Assembly: GCA_947476465.1 (NCBI GenBank) | Contig: CANJQN010000007.1 | Coordinates: 62,001-126,000 of the forward strand | From: Comamonadaceae bacterium | Lineage (GTDB): Bacteria > Pseudomonadota > Gammaproteobacteria > Burkholderiales > Burkholderiaceae_C | DNA: 64,000 nt | Reading direction: 5' to 3' | Shown here: positions 19,011-27,765 of the stretch, piece after piece | How positions within the stretch are numbered: position 1 is the first letter of the stretch | Layout: each line of letters opens with the position of its first letter | Notes under the pieces: model-generated | Told to the model about the DNA's origin: nothing | Database searches by the model: none | The model's input: only the letters and a program-made list of their open reading frames with translations | Translations under genes and position numbers: made by a program

Positions 19011-19298
19011 GTGAACCAGCTTGTCCTGAGCGCCCGTATCGCGCAGGCCTTTGCCCTTCGATACACCCCCGCCGGACTGCCCGCCCTCGATCTGCGGCTC
19101 GAACACGAGTCCGAAGTCTCCGAGGCGGGCGGCACCCGGCAGGTGAAAGTGGCGATCAAGGCCGTGGCCTTCGGCACCGATGCCGAGACCCTGGCCAGGC
19201 AAGCGGTGGGAAGCCAGTGGCAATTTGCCGGCTTCCTGTCCACACCACGCAATGGCAAGCACCCGCAACTGCACATCCAACAGTTTCAGCAAGATTAA
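19011..19298 (+). CDS. priB: Primosomal replication protein N (PriB)
   Basis: The 95-residue product starts with a GTG codon: (M)NQLVLSARIAQAFALRYTPAGLPALDL. It is a single OB fold. PriB helps restart stalled forks with PriA and DnaT. The final KHPQLHIQQFQQD and the position between rpsF and rpsR are diagnostic. The rpsF stop is 17 bases upstream; AAGGAG in that gap is a little far for the GTG but the only candidate. Confidence 0.93.
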   Translation: MNQLVLSARIAQAFALRYTPAGLPALDLRLEHESEVSEAGGTRQVKVAIKAVAFGTDAETLARQAVGSQWQFAGFLSTPRNGKHPQLHIQQFQQD

Positions 19299-19316
19299 AT
19301 TTTCAAGAGGTCCCTC

Positions 19317-19598
19317 ATGGCCACGTTCAAGAAATTCAACAAGGACAAGCGTCCGAAGCGCAACACCCAGTCGCTGCTTTTCAAGCGCAAGCGCTTTTGC
19401 CGCTTCACCGTCGCCAACGTCGAAGAAATCGACTACAAGGATGTCGACGTCCTGCGTGACTTCATCTCCGAAAACGGCAAGATCATCCCGGCGCGCCTGA
19501 CCGGCACCCGCGCGATCTACCAGCGCCAGCTCAACACCGCCATCAAGCGCGCTCGCTTCCTGGCCCTGGTGCAGTACAGCGACCAGCACCGCATCTAA
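19317..19598 (+). CDS. rpsR: 30S ribosomal protein S18
   Basis: The 93-residue product starts [21 protein letters not shown]; the core [21 protein letters not shown], then [19 protein letters not shown] and [18 protein letters not shown] are typical of S18. It pairs with S6 on the 30S platform. A good ribosome-binding site (AAGAGG) precedes the ATG. It is the third gene of the rpsF operon. Confidence 0.98.
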   Translation: MATFKKFNKDKRPKRNTQSLLFKRKRFCRFTVANVEEIDYKDVDVLRDFISENGKIIPARLTGTRAIYQRQLNTAIKRARFLALVQYSDQHRI

Positions 19599-19610
19599 GG
19601 AGCCGAAAAT

Positions 19611-20063
19611 ATGCAAGTCATTCTGCTCGACAAGGTCATCAACCTCGGCAACCTCGGTGAGATCGTCAAGGTCAAGGACGGCTACGCCCGCAACTTCCTG
19701 ATCCCCACCGGCCGCGCCCGCCGCGCCACCGCCGCCAACAAGGCCGAGTTCGAAGCCAAGCGCGTCGAACTCGAAAAGACCGCTGCCGCCAAGCTGGCGC
19801 AATCCCAGGCCCAGGGCGAGAAGCTCGCCGGCACCGCCGTCAAGCTGACCCAGAAGGCCGGCGTCGATGGCCGCTTGTTCGGCTCGGTCACCAATCACGA
19901 CATCAGCGAAGAACTGGTCAAGCTGGGTTTTCCGGTTGCCAAGTCGCAGGTGCGCATGCCCAACGGTCCGATCAAGACCGTCGGCGACAGCACCGTGAGC
20001 GTGGCCCTGCACACGGACGTGCTGGTCGAAATCACGGTCACCGTCTACGGCGAATCCGCCTGA
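19611..20063 (+). CDS. rplI: 50S ribosomal protein L9
   Basis: The 150-residue product starts [21 protein letters not shown], followed by the L9 signature [26 protein letters not shown] long linking helix joins the N- and C-terminal domains. It is the last gene of the rpsF operon; AAGGAG lies upstream, and a terminator follows at 20114-20140. Confidence 0.98.
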   Translation: MQVILLDKVINLGNLGEIVKVKDGYARNFLIPTGRARRATAANKAEFEAKRVELEKTAAAKLAQSQAQGEKLAGTAVKLTQKAGVDGRLFGSVTNHDISEELVKLGFPVAKSQVRMPNGPIKTVGDSTVSVALHTDVLVEITVTVYGESA

Positions 20064-20113
20064 CGCGCGCCTTCGGGTGCTCCCCACAAAGCCGCCTTCG
20101 GGCGTGCCCACCA

Positions 20114-20140
20114 AAGCCGCCTTCGGGCGGCTTGGTTTTT
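20114..20140 (+). terminator. Intrinsic terminator after rplI
   Basis: Stem aagccgcc (20114-20121), loop ttcg, and ggcggctt (20126-20133), followed by ggttttt. A nearly identical left half (caaagccgccttcgggcg) occurs about 26 bases earlier, so the hairpin seems partly duplicated. It separates the ribosomal operon from dnaB. Confidence 0.85.
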
Positions 20141-20247
20141 GCACAGGAAAAACACGCTTATCCGCCGTTTGGTCACGGCTTATCCACAAGTTTGTGCAAT
20201 GACCAACAGCGCAGCCGGGCCTAACATGACCGGTTGTCGAGGAACCC

Positions 20248-21654
20248 ATGTCCGCAGTACTTACGCCCGTCGACGACGACTTTCCTCGTGACCGCGAGGT
20301 GGCGCAGCTTCGCGTGCCGCCGAACTCTTTCGAGGCCGAATCCAGCGTGCTGGGCGGCCTGCTGCTGGACAACACCGCCTGGGACCGCATCGCGGATGCG
20401 CTGTCCGAGGCTGATTTCTACCGCTACGAGCACCGTCTGATCTTCAAGGCCATCGCCGATTTGGTCAACGGCAGCAAGCCGGCCGATGTCATCACGGTCT
20501 ACGAGCATCTGCAGAACCTGGGCAAGGCCGACGAGACTGGCGGGCTGAGTTACCTCAACAAGCTGGCCCAGTACGTGCCCAGCGCCGGCAACATCCGCCG
20601 GTACGCCGAGATCGTTCGCGAGCGCGCCATCTTGCGTAAACTGATCAGCGCATCCGACGAGATCGCCACCGCCGCCTTCAACCCCCAGGGCAAGGCGGTG
20701 GACAAGATCCTTGATGAGGCCGAGCAGAAGATCTTCCACATCGGCGAGGAAGGTTCGCGCAACAAGCAGGGCTTCTTGAACATGGGCACGCTGGTCGTCG
20801 AGTTGCTCGACCGGGTTCAGGAGATGGCGGACAACCCGTCCGACATCACCGGCATTCCGACCGGCTTCTACGACCTGGACCGCATGACCTCGGGCCTGCA
20901 GGCGGGCGACCTGATCATCGTGGCCGCGCGCCCCTCAATGGGTAAGACATCCCTGGCCATCAACATCGCCGAACATGTGGCTCTCAACGAGGAGCTGCCG
21001 GTGGCCGTGTTCTCGATGGAAATGGGCGCGTCGCAGCTGGCGGTTCGTATCGTCGGCTCGATCGGCCGCATCGACCAGACCCATCTGCGCACCGGCAAGC
21101 TCACCGACGAAGAGTGGCCGCGCCTGACCGAGGCCATCGAAAAGCTGCGCAATGTTTCGCTGCACATCGACGAGACGCCAGGTTTGACCGTGAGCGAGCT
21201 GCGCGCCAACGCCCGCCGGCTGGCCCGCCAATGCGGCGGCAAGCTGGGCTTGATCGTGGTCGACTACCTGCAGCTGATGAGTGTGTCCAGCAGCATGAAC
21301 GACGAGAACCGCGCCACCGCGGTCGGCGAAATCTCCCGCGGGCTGAAGATGCTGGCCAAGGAACTGGGCTGCCCGGTCATGGCGCTGTCGCAGCTGTCAC
21401 GCGGCGTCGAATCTCGCACCGACAAGCGGCCCCTGATGTCCGACCTGCGCGAATCAGGCGCCATCGAGCAGGACGCCGACGTGATCATGTTCATCTACCG
21501 CGACGACTACTACAACAAGGACTCGAAAGAGCCGGGTGTCGCCGAGGTCATCATCAGCAAGCAGCGTAACGGCCCCACCGGCACCGCCAAGCTGGCCTTC
21601 CTGAAGCCGCTGACCAAGTTTGAGTCGCTGGCGTCGGGCAGCGACAATTTCTAG
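20248..21654 (+). CDS. dnaB: Replicative DNA helicase DnaB
   Basis: The 468-residue product starts MSAVLTPVDDDFPRDREVAQLRV. DnaB is the hexameric 5'-3' helicase of the replication fork. The N-terminal domain has VPPNSFEAESSVLGGLLLDN. The RecA-like C-terminal domain has the P-loop ARPSMGKTSLAI (about residues 227-238), Walker B LIVVDYLQLM, SQLSRGVESR and the final DVIMFIYRDDYYN. No intein interrupts it. The rplI-dnaB order is common in proteobacteria. Confidence 0.97.
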   Translation: MSAVLTPVDDDFPRDREVAQLRVPPNSFEAESSVLGGLLLDNTAWDRIADALSEADFYRYEHRLIFKAIADLVNGSKPADVITVYEHLQNLGKADETGGLSYLNKLAQYVPSAGNIRRYAEIVRERAILRKLISASDEIATAAFNPQGKAVDKILDEAEQKIFHIGEEGSRNKQGFLNMGTLVVELLDRVQEMADNPSDITGIPTGFYDLDRMTSGLQAGDLIIVAARPSMGKTSLAINIAEHVALNEELPVAVFSMEMGASQLAVRIVGSIGRIDQTHLRTGKLTDEEWPRLTEAIEKLRNVSLHIDETPGLTVSELRANARRLARQCGGKLGLIVVDYLQLMSVSSSMNDENRATAVGEISRGLKMLAKELGCPVMALSQLSRGVESRTDKRPLMSDLRESGAIEQDADVIMFIYRDDYYNKDSKEPGVAEVIISKQRNGPTGTAKLAFLKPLTKFESLASGSDNF

Positions 21655-22130
21655 GTTCCTGGGACGTCGGCGAACTCTTTCTCCGGCTGCGCGCAGGCAG
21701 ACACTTTCTCCGGCTGCGCGCGGGCAGGCTTTCTCCGGCCAAGCGCGCTGCACGGGTGGGGACGGCCGGCTCCTCCCGATGGTCCAGTGCGCTCCCGCGC
21801 ACGGACCGACGGGTCCCTCCGCCGGCCGTCCCCACCCGCGCCTCGCGCACACGCTCGTGAAGGTTTCACGCCGCAGGCGGGCGGGTCATTTTTCGTTCGA
21901 GACGGGCTTGCGCTGCAGCGGCCTGATTCGGCCGGCGCGAAGCCGTCCGCGCACCCACAGCGTCGCGTGCCAGGGGCGGGCACACGGAGGGTTCCCTTTA
22001 AAAACCCGAAGGGTTCAGGGGGGAGTGTGCCCGCCCCTGGTGCGCGGCGCGCTCTCACTCGGAGAAAGCATCGTCGGTGCCGCCCGACGCGCTCTTACTC
22101 GAGGACAGCAGCCCAGATGACGCCCGACGC
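21655..22130. repeat. Structured non-coding stretch with nested palindromes between dnaB and phoH
   Basis: No credible gene lies in these 476 bases. Two near-identical 24-base direct repeats start at 21677 and 21704, both beginning ctttctccggctgcgcgc; a third, shorter copy starts at 21729. A perfect 18-bp inverted repeat (21753-21770 and 21821-21838) encloses a second imperfect hairpin, ggtccagtgcgc against gcgcacggacc. A perfect 16-bp inverted repeat (21970-21985 and 22025-22040) follows. Near the right end, ctcggagaaag (22049-22059) inverts the left-hand motif. It resembles a non-autonomous repeat element or structured RNA; identity unknown. Confidence 0.7.
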
Positions 22131-23861
22131 TCAAAGCACCTCGGACGCAAAATCCGCCAGGCGCGAGCGCTCCCCCCGCGCCAGCGTGATGTGCCCGCTG
22201 TGCGGCCAGCCCTTGAACTTGTCCACCGCAAAGGTCAGCCCAGACGAGCCTTCGGTCAGGTAGGGTGTGTCGATCTGCGCCAGGTTGCCCATGCAGATGA
22301 TCTTGGTCCCCGGGCCGGCCCGCGTGACCAGCGTCTTGATCTGCTTGGGCGTCAAGTTTTGCGCCTCGTCGATGATCACGTACTTGTTCAGGAAGGTGCG
22401 CCCGCGCATGAAGTTCATGCTCTTGATCTTGATCCGGCTGCGGATGAGCTCGTTGGTCGCGGCCCGGCCCCATTCGCCCGCGCTCGTCTCGGTCTTGCCC
22501 AGCACTTCCAGGTTGTCGTCCAGCGCGCCCATCCACGGACCCATCTTTTCTTCCTCGGTGCCGGGCAGAAAGCCGATATCTTCGCCCACGCTCACCGTCG
22601 CGCGGGTCATGATGATCTCGGTGTAGCGCCGGTCGTCCAGCACCTGGGTCAGGCCCGAGGCCAGGGCCATCAGCGTCTTGCCCGTGCCGGCTGTGCCGGT
22701 CAGGGTGACGAAGTCGACCTCCGGGTCCATCAACAGGTTCATCGCGAAATTTTGCTCGCGATTGCGTGTGGTCACCCCCCACACCGCATTTTTCAGGTGG
22801 CCGTAGTCCTTGAGGGTCTTGAGCACGGCGGTCTTGCCGCGGATCTCGGTTACCCGGGCATACAGGCTGGGTTCGCCGGGCGCCTCGAAGTAAACGAACT
22901 GGTTGATCAGCAGCTGCGGCACGATCGGGCCGTTGATGCGATAGAAGGTGTGCTGGCCGCTCTGCCAGCTCTCGACCGTCTTGCCGTGCTTGGCCCAGAA
23001 ATCCGGCGGCAGCGCCAGACTGCCCGCGTAGAGCAGGTCCAGGTCGTCGATGGTCTTGTCGTTGCGGTAGTCCTCGGTGGCCAGGCCCAGCGCGCGGGCC
23101 TTGACCCGCATGTTGATGTCCTTGGACACCAGCACCACCTCACGGCCGGGGTGCTTGTCCCGCAGGTCCTGCACCACGCCCAGGATCTGGTTGTCGGCCT
23201 TGCCCTGCGGCAGATTCGGCGGCACCGGCTGGGCCAGCGCGTGGGTCTGGAAGAACAGGCTGCCGCCGGCTTCGGTGTGGCCCGTGGTGTCGAGCTTGAG
23301 TCCCTTGCCGATGTCGGCGCCGTTCTTGCCGGCCAATGCGTCCAGCGAGCGGCTGGCCTGGCGCGCATTGCGGGCCACCTCGGTCATGCCCTTCTTGTTC
23401 CCGTCGAGCTCTTCCAGCACGATCATCGGCAGGTAGATGTCGTGCTCCTCGAAGCGGAACAGGCACATCGGATCGTGCATCAGCACGTTGGTGTCCAGCA
23501 CGAAGAATTTGGTCACGCCGGTGGTGCGGGCCTTGGGCTTGCGCGCGCGGCTTTCAACCACCGGGGCCGCGGCAGGCTTGCGGCGTGCAGCGCGATCAGG
23601 TGCGGCCGGCACTTCGGGCGCGACCGGGGCGTCTTCGATCACGACGATATCGTCGTCCTCGTCGACGAAGCTCTCGGCAAGGGCATGCACGTCGGCGCCG
23701 CGCGAGTCAGCCTTGGGACGCGTGACTTCAGTGGGTGCACCGCCAGACGTTTCCTGCGCCACCGATTTTCGAGCCGACTTGTGCGAAGGCCGCGCGGATA
23801 CCTCGAAGGCATGCGGCGGGAGCAGGGCGGCGCGCTGGGTGGGTGCGGGTGGCAGGGGCAT
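22131..23861 (-). CDS. PhoH-like ATPase with N-terminal PIN domain (PhoH2 type)
   Basis: The 576-residue product starts MPLPPAPTQRAALLPPHAFE. After a disordered region of about 110 residues comes a PIN nuclease-like domain beginning TKFFVLDTNVLMHDP (acidic DTN at about 123-125). The C-terminal PhoH domain has the P-loop LTGTAGTGKTLMALASG and Walker B KYVIIDEAQNLTPKQIKTL. Such fusions have RNA helicase and RNase activity in mycobacteria. An in-frame start at 23915 would overlap the terminator at 23897-23926, so the later ATG is preferred. Confidence 0.9.
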   Translation of the reverse strand: MPLPPAPTQRAALLPPHAFEVSARPSHKSARKSVAQETSGGAPTEVTRPKADSRGADVHALAESFVDEDDDIVVIEDAPVAPEVPAAPDRAARRKPAAAPVVESRARKPKARTTGVTKFFVLDTNVLMHDPMCLFRFEEHDIYLPMIVLEELDGNKKGMTEVARNARQASRSLDALAGKNGADIGKGLKLDTTGHTEAGGSLFFQTHALAQPVPPNLPQGKADNQILGVVQDLRDKHPGREVVLVSKDINMRVKARALGLATEDYRNDKTIDDLDLLYAGSLALPPDFWAKHGKTVESWQSGQHTFYRINGPIVPQLLINQFVYFEAPGEPSLYARVTEIRGKTAVLKTLKDYGHLKNAVWGVTTRNREQNFAMNLLMDPEVDFVTLTGTAGTGKTLMALASGLTQVLDDRRYTEIIMTRATVSVGEDIGFLPGTEEEKMGPWMGALDDNLEVLGKTETSAGEWGRAATNELIRSRIKIKSMNFMRGRTFLNKYVIIDEAQNLTPKQIKTLVTRAGPGTKIICMGNLAQIDTPYLTEGSSGLTFAVDKFKGWPHSGHITLARGERSRLADFASEVL

Positions 23862-23896
23862 AAAGAGTCGCGTTTCCTGTTGAGAAGAGCCAGAAA

Positions 23897-23926
23897 CAAA
23901 AAAGCCGCCGGACAAGCCAGGCGGCT
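23897..23926 (-). terminator. Intrinsic terminator between prxQ and the phoH-like gene
   Basis: Stem agccgcc (23903-23909) and ggcggct (23920-23926). Read on the minus strand it runs into a T stretch (complement of 23897-23902). It ends transcription from the peroxiredoxin gene before the phoH-like gene. Confidence 0.7.
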
Positions 23927-24057
23927 GGGGGATCGCTTGCGGCGGTGACGCAGGGCGTCAGAGACAAGAGCATGAGGTCATTATGCATGCGCGTTGCAGC
24001 GCGGCAAGGACGGCCCCGTGGCTGTTGCGACCAAACGTCAGCGCCCGATGCAGCGCC

Positions 24058-24534
24058 TCAGGCCGCCTTCTTGAGCAGCTTCACGGCCTGCAGGACTTCG
24101 TCCACGTGGCCGGGCACTTTCAGGCCGCGCCACTCCTGCTTGAGGACGCCGTCGGCGCCGACCAGGAAGGTCGAGCGTTCAATGCCCTTGACCTTCTTGC
24201 CGTACATGATCTTGTTCTTGACCACGCCGAACATGTGGCACATTTTTTCTTCAGTGTCGGCGATCAGTTCGAAGGGCAGCTCAAGCTTGGCCTTGAATTC
24301 GTCGTGCGACTTCATGTTGTCGCGCGAGACCCCAAACACCGAGGCGCCGGCCTTGACGAAGTCCTTGTACTTGTCCCGAAACTGCATGGCTTCGGTGGTA
24401 CAGCCAGGGGTGTTGTCCTTGGGGTAGAAATAAAGCACCATCACGTGACCGAGGTGCGTGGTGTTGGACACCTTGATGCCACCGGTGGCGTTCGATTCAA
24501 ATTCGGGAATGAGCTTGTTGACAACGATCGCCAT
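24058..24534 (-). CDS. bcp: Thioredoxin-dependent peroxiredoxin PrxQ/Bcp, apparently without the usual resolving cysteine
   Basis: The 158-residue product starts MAIVVNKLIPEFESNATGG. The peroxiredoxin core VLYFYPKDNTPGCTTEAMQFRDKYKDF carries the peroxidatic Cys in PGCTTE. In E. coli Bcp the resolving Cys sits five residues later; here that place is Met (CTTEAM), so this is a 1-Cys or differently resolved form. GVSRDNMKSHDEFKAKLELPF and the ending KVPGHVDEVLQAVKLL are family-like. It is transcribed alone toward the terminator at 23897. Confidence 0.92.
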   Translation of the reverse strand: MAIVVNKLIPEFESNATGGIKVSNTTHLGHVMVLYFYPKDNTPGCTTEAMQFRDKYKDFVKAGASVFGVSRDNMKSHDEFKAKLELPFELIADTEEKMCHMFGVVKNKIMYGKKVKGIERSTFLVGADGVLKQEWRGLKVPGHVDEVLQAVKLLKKAA

Positions 24535-24674
24535 GGATTGATTTCTCGTGTGACAGGGGTTACTCGTTGCGGCACGGGGTGGGTATCCCGGCGAGAGCTT
24601 TGATTTTAACCGATTTACCCCCGGGGCTGGGACGGGCGAGCCACGGGCGTGCGCCCGGGTGTGGGAGCGGGCCG

Positions 24675-25052
24675 TCAAACGGCCGGTTCCACCAGCAATG
24701 CCGCTGCAACGCTACGCCCTTCTTGGGCCAGGATGTTGTAGGTGCGACACGCCGCCGCTGTGTCCATGGTCTCTACGCCGATTCGCCGCTGGGCAAGAGC
24801 GGCGATCCAGGCCGGGCGGGGAAAGCGGATGCGCGATCCGCTGCCGAAAATCACCACCTCGACGGCCAGCGCCGACAGCGCCTCGAAGTGGCTCACCGAC
24901 AGCTCGTCGAAGCTGCGCACCGGCCACTCGATGCGTTGACCGTCCGAGGCGAAGATGAGGCTGTGCTCGATGCGCTCGCCATTGACGGCGACCCACCCGG
25001 GGCCCACGCCGGTGACGGTCGGGACGTTGGAGCGATCGGGTTGGAGCTTCAT
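24675..25052 (-). CDS. Mth938-like (NDUFAF3/DUF498 fold) protein
   Basis: The 125-residue product starts MKLQPDRSNVPTVTGVGPGW. The core VVIFGSGSRIRFPRPAWIAAL and the ending GVETMDTAAACRTYNILAQ plus EGRSVAAALLVEP are signatures of the Mth938-like family; human NDUFAF3 is a complex I assembly factor. The bacterial role is unknown. It is divergent from alaA, 60 bases between starts. Confidence 0.88.
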   Translation of the reverse strand: MKLQPDRSNVPTVTGVGPGWVAVNGERIEHSLIFASDGQRIEWPVRSFDELSVSHFEALSALAVEVVIFGSGSRIRFPRPAWIAALAQRRIGVETMDTAAACRTYNILAQEGRSVAAALLVEPAV

Positions 25053-25112
25053 ACGGTTGCAACTATGGTCAAATTATAGGTTTTCACCCGAGCGTCGCCT
25101 GTCGGAGGGGCT

Positions 25113-26342
25113 TTGAAGATCATCCAGAAATCGGCCAAATTGGCCAACGTCCTCTATGACATCCGTGGCCCCATCATGGATGCGGCCCGGCGCATGGAGG
25201 AAGAGGGCCACAAGATCATCAAGCTGAACATCGGCAACCTTGCGCCGTTCGGCTTCGATGCGCCCGAGGAAATCCAGCAGGACATGATCCGCAACCTGCC
25301 GAACTCGGCCGGCTACTCGGACAGCAAGGGCATCTTCGGCGCGCGTAAGGCCGTGATGCACTACACCCAGCAGCAGGGCATCAAGGGCGTCACACTCGAC
25401 GACGTGTACCTGGGCAACGGCGCCAGCGAACTCATCGCCATGTCCACCAATGCGCTGCTGGACGATGGTGACGAGTTGCTGCTGCCCATGCCCGACTACC
25501 CGCTGTGGACCGCCGCCACCTCGCTGTCGGGCGGCACGCCGGTGCACTACCTGTGCGACGAGGCCAACGGCTGGATGCCCGATCTGGCCGATATTCGCCG
25601 CAAGATCACGCCGCGCACCAAGGGCATCGTGGTCATCAACCCCAACAACCCGACCGGCGCGCTGTACTCGCCCGAGTTGCTGCTCGAGATCGTCGCGATT
25701 GCGCGCGAGCACGGCCTGGTGATCCTGGCTGACGAGGTCTACGACAAGATGCTGTTCGACGACGTCAAGCACACGGCGCTGGGCAGCCTGTCGCAAGACG
25801 TGCTCACGCTGACCTTCAACTCGCTGTCCAAGAGCTATCGCTCCTGCGGCTACCGGGCAGGCTGGATGGTGGTCTCGGGCGACAAGAAGGTCGCCACCGA
25901 CTACATCGAAGGCCTGAACATGCTCACCAACATGCGCCTGTGCGCCAACGTGCCGGGGCAGTGGGCGATCCAGACCGCGCTGGGCGGCTATCAGAGCATC
26001 AACGAGCTGATCGGCCCCGGCGGGCGCCTGCGCCGCCAGCGTGACCTGGCCTACGATCTGATCACCGCGATTCCGGGCGTCACCTGCGTCAAGCCGCAAG
26101 CCGCGTTGTATATGTTCCCGCGCCTGGACCCGAAGGTCTACCCGATCGAAGACGACCGCCAGTTCTTCCTGGAGGTGCTGGAAGCAACGCGCGTCATGCT
26201 GGTGCAGGGCAGCGGCTTCAACTGGCCGCATCCCGACCACTTTCGAATCGTGTTCCTGCCACACGAGGACGACCTGCGCGAGGCCATCGGCCGCATCGCG
26301 AAGTTCCTTGAGCAGTACCGTCGCCGCATGGGCACGGCCTGA
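25113..26342 (+). CDS. alaA: Alanine-synthesising aminotransferase (AlaA-like)
   Basis: The 409-residue product starts from TTG: (M)KIIQKSAKLANVLYDIRGPIMDAA. This N terminus matches E. coli AlaA, which makes alanine from pyruvate and glutamate. PLP-binding features are INPNNPTGALYSPELL, ILADEVYDKMLFD, and the lysine in SLSKSYRSCGYRAGW. GGAGGGG precedes the TTG by 4 bases, supporting the unusual start. It is upstream of hom with 34 bases between, so the three amino-acid genes alaA-hom-thrC may form one unit. Confidence 0.92.
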   Translation: MKIIQKSAKLANVLYDIRGPIMDAARRMEEEGHKIIKLNIGNLAPFGFDAPEEIQQDMIRNLPNSAGYSDSKGIFGARKAVMHYTQQQGIKGVTLDDVYLGNGASELIAMSTNALLDDGDELLLPMPDYPLWTAATSLSGGTPVHYLCDEANGWMPDLADIRRKITPRTKGIVVINPNNPTGALYSPELLLEIVAIAREHGLVILADEVYDKMLFDDVKHTALGSLSQDVLTLTFNSLSKSYRSCGYRAGWMVVSGDKKVATDYIEGLNMLTNMRLCANVPGQWAIQTALGGYQSINELIGPGGRLRRQRDLAYDLITAIPGVTCVKPQAALYMFPRLDPKVYPIEDDRQFFLEVLEATRVMLVQGSGFNWPHPDHFRIVFLPHEDDLREAIGRIAKFLEQYRRRMGTA

Positions 26343-26376
26343 AACCCCCTTTCCAAACCGTCACTAGATTTCCGTC

Positions 26377-27687
26377 ATGAAACCCATCCAAGTCGGCCTG
26401 CTGGGCATCGGAACCGTCGGCAGCGGCGTGTTCAACGTCCTCAAGCGCAACCAAGCCGAAATCATGCGCCGCGCCGGCCGCGGCATCGAGGTCACCATGG
26501 TGGCCGACCTCGACACCGCCCGCGCCCAGTCCGTCGTGGGCGAGGGCGTGCGCGTGGTCAACGACGCCCGCGCGGTGATCGCCAACCCCGACGTCGACAT
26601 CGTCATCGAGCTGATCGGCGGCTACGGCATCGCGCGCCAGTTGGTCATGGAGGCCATCGAGGCGGGCAAGCACGTGGTCACCGCCAACAAGGCGCTGCTG
26701 GCCGTGCACGGCACCGAGATCTTCGCGGCCGCCCATCGGGCTGGCGTGATGGTGGCCTTCGAGGCGGCGGTGGCCGGCGGCATCCCGATCATCAAGGCGC
26801 TGCGCGAGGGCCTGACCGCCAACCGCATTCAATGGATCGCCGGCATCATCAACGGCACCACCAACTTCATCCTGTCCGAGATGCGCGACAAGGGCCTTGA
26901 TTTCGACGTGGTGCTCAAGGAGGCGCAGCGCCTGGGCTATGCCGAGGCCGACCCCACCTTCGACATCGAGGGCGTGGACGCGGCCCACAAGGCCACCATC
27001 ATGTCGGCCATTGCCTTCGGCACGCCGGTGCAGTTCGACAAGGCCCACGTCGAGGGCATCACCAAGCTGGGCGCGCAGGACATCCGCTATGCCGAGCAAC
27101 TGGGCTATCGCATCAAGCTGCTGGGCATTACCAAGCGCACCGCCAAGGGCATCGAACTGCGCGTGCACCCCTGCCTGGTGCCGGCCAAGCGCCTGATCGC
27201 CAACGTCGAAGGCGCGATGAACGCGGTGATGGTGCAGGGCGACGCCGTCGGCACCACGCTGTACTACGGCAAGGGCGCGGGCAGCGAGCCCACCGCCAGC
27301 GCCGTCATTGCCGACCTGGTCGACATCACCCGCCTGCACACCTCAGACCCCTCGCACCGCGTGCCCCACCTGGCCTTCCAGCCAGACCAGATGAGCGACC
27401 AGGTGGTGCTGCCCATGAGCGAGGTGGTCACCAGCTACTACCTGCGCCTGCATGTGGCCGACGAGGCCGGCGTGCTGGCCCAGGTGGCCGCCCTGCTGGC
27501 CAACGCCGGCATCTCGATCGACGCCATCCTGCAGCGCGAGGCCGGCGAGGGCGAGAAGCAAACCGACCTGATCATCCTCACGCACGACGTGCGCGAAGGC
27601 ACGATGAACGACGTGCTGGCCAAGGTGCAGGCCTTGCCCACCGTGCTGGCGCCGATCACACGCATCCGCAAGGAAGAACTCGCCTGA
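26377..27687 (+). CDS. hom: Homoserine dehydrogenase
   Basis: The 436-residue product starts MKPIQVGLLGIGTVGSGVFNVL, a Rossmann NAD(P)-binding motif. It reduces aspartate semialdehyde to homoserine for threonine and methionine. The core holds TANKALLAVHGTEIF, FEAAVAGGIPIIKALREG and GIINGTTNFILSEM; AGRGIEVTMVADLD and an ACT domain at the C terminus (YYLRLHVADEAGVLAQVA) are present. A stand-alone enzyme with ACT domain is usual for betaproteobacteria; threonine feedback is likely. Confidence 0.97.
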   Translation: MKPIQVGLLGIGTVGSGVFNVLKRNQAEIMRRAGRGIEVTMVADLDTARAQSVVGEGVRVVNDARAVIANPDVDIVIELIGGYGIARQLVMEAIEAGKHVVTANKALLAVHGTEIFAAAHRAGVMVAFEAAVAGGIPIIKALREGLTANRIQWIAGIINGTTNFILSEMRDKGLDFDVVLKEAQRLGYAEADPTFDIEGVDAAHKATIMSAIAFGTPVQFDKAHVEGITKLGAQDIRYAEQLGYRIKLLGITKRTAKGIELRVHPCLVPAKRLIANVEGAMNAVMVQGDAVGTTLYYGKGAGSEPTASAVIADLVDITRLHTSDPSHRVPHLAFQPDQMSDQVVLPMSEVVTSYYLRLHVADEAGVLAQVAALLANAGISIDAILQREAGEGEKQTDLIILTHDVREGTMNDVLAKVQALPTVLAPITRIRKEELA

Positions 27688-27765
27688 AAACATGAGCCCC
27701 CACGTTCACTTTGTTCTCTGCCCCCCGAGGGGGCGCTCATCGCCCTTCGGGCGGCCGGGCGGGCG

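Noticed and set aside
21684..22120. Proteins coded in the dnaB-phoH gap
   Set aside because: Open frames here arise from GC-rich inverted repeats and have low-complexity products.
27688..27765. Terminator between hom and thrC
   Set aside because: GC-rich dyads are present but without a T run; the genes are probably co-transcribed.
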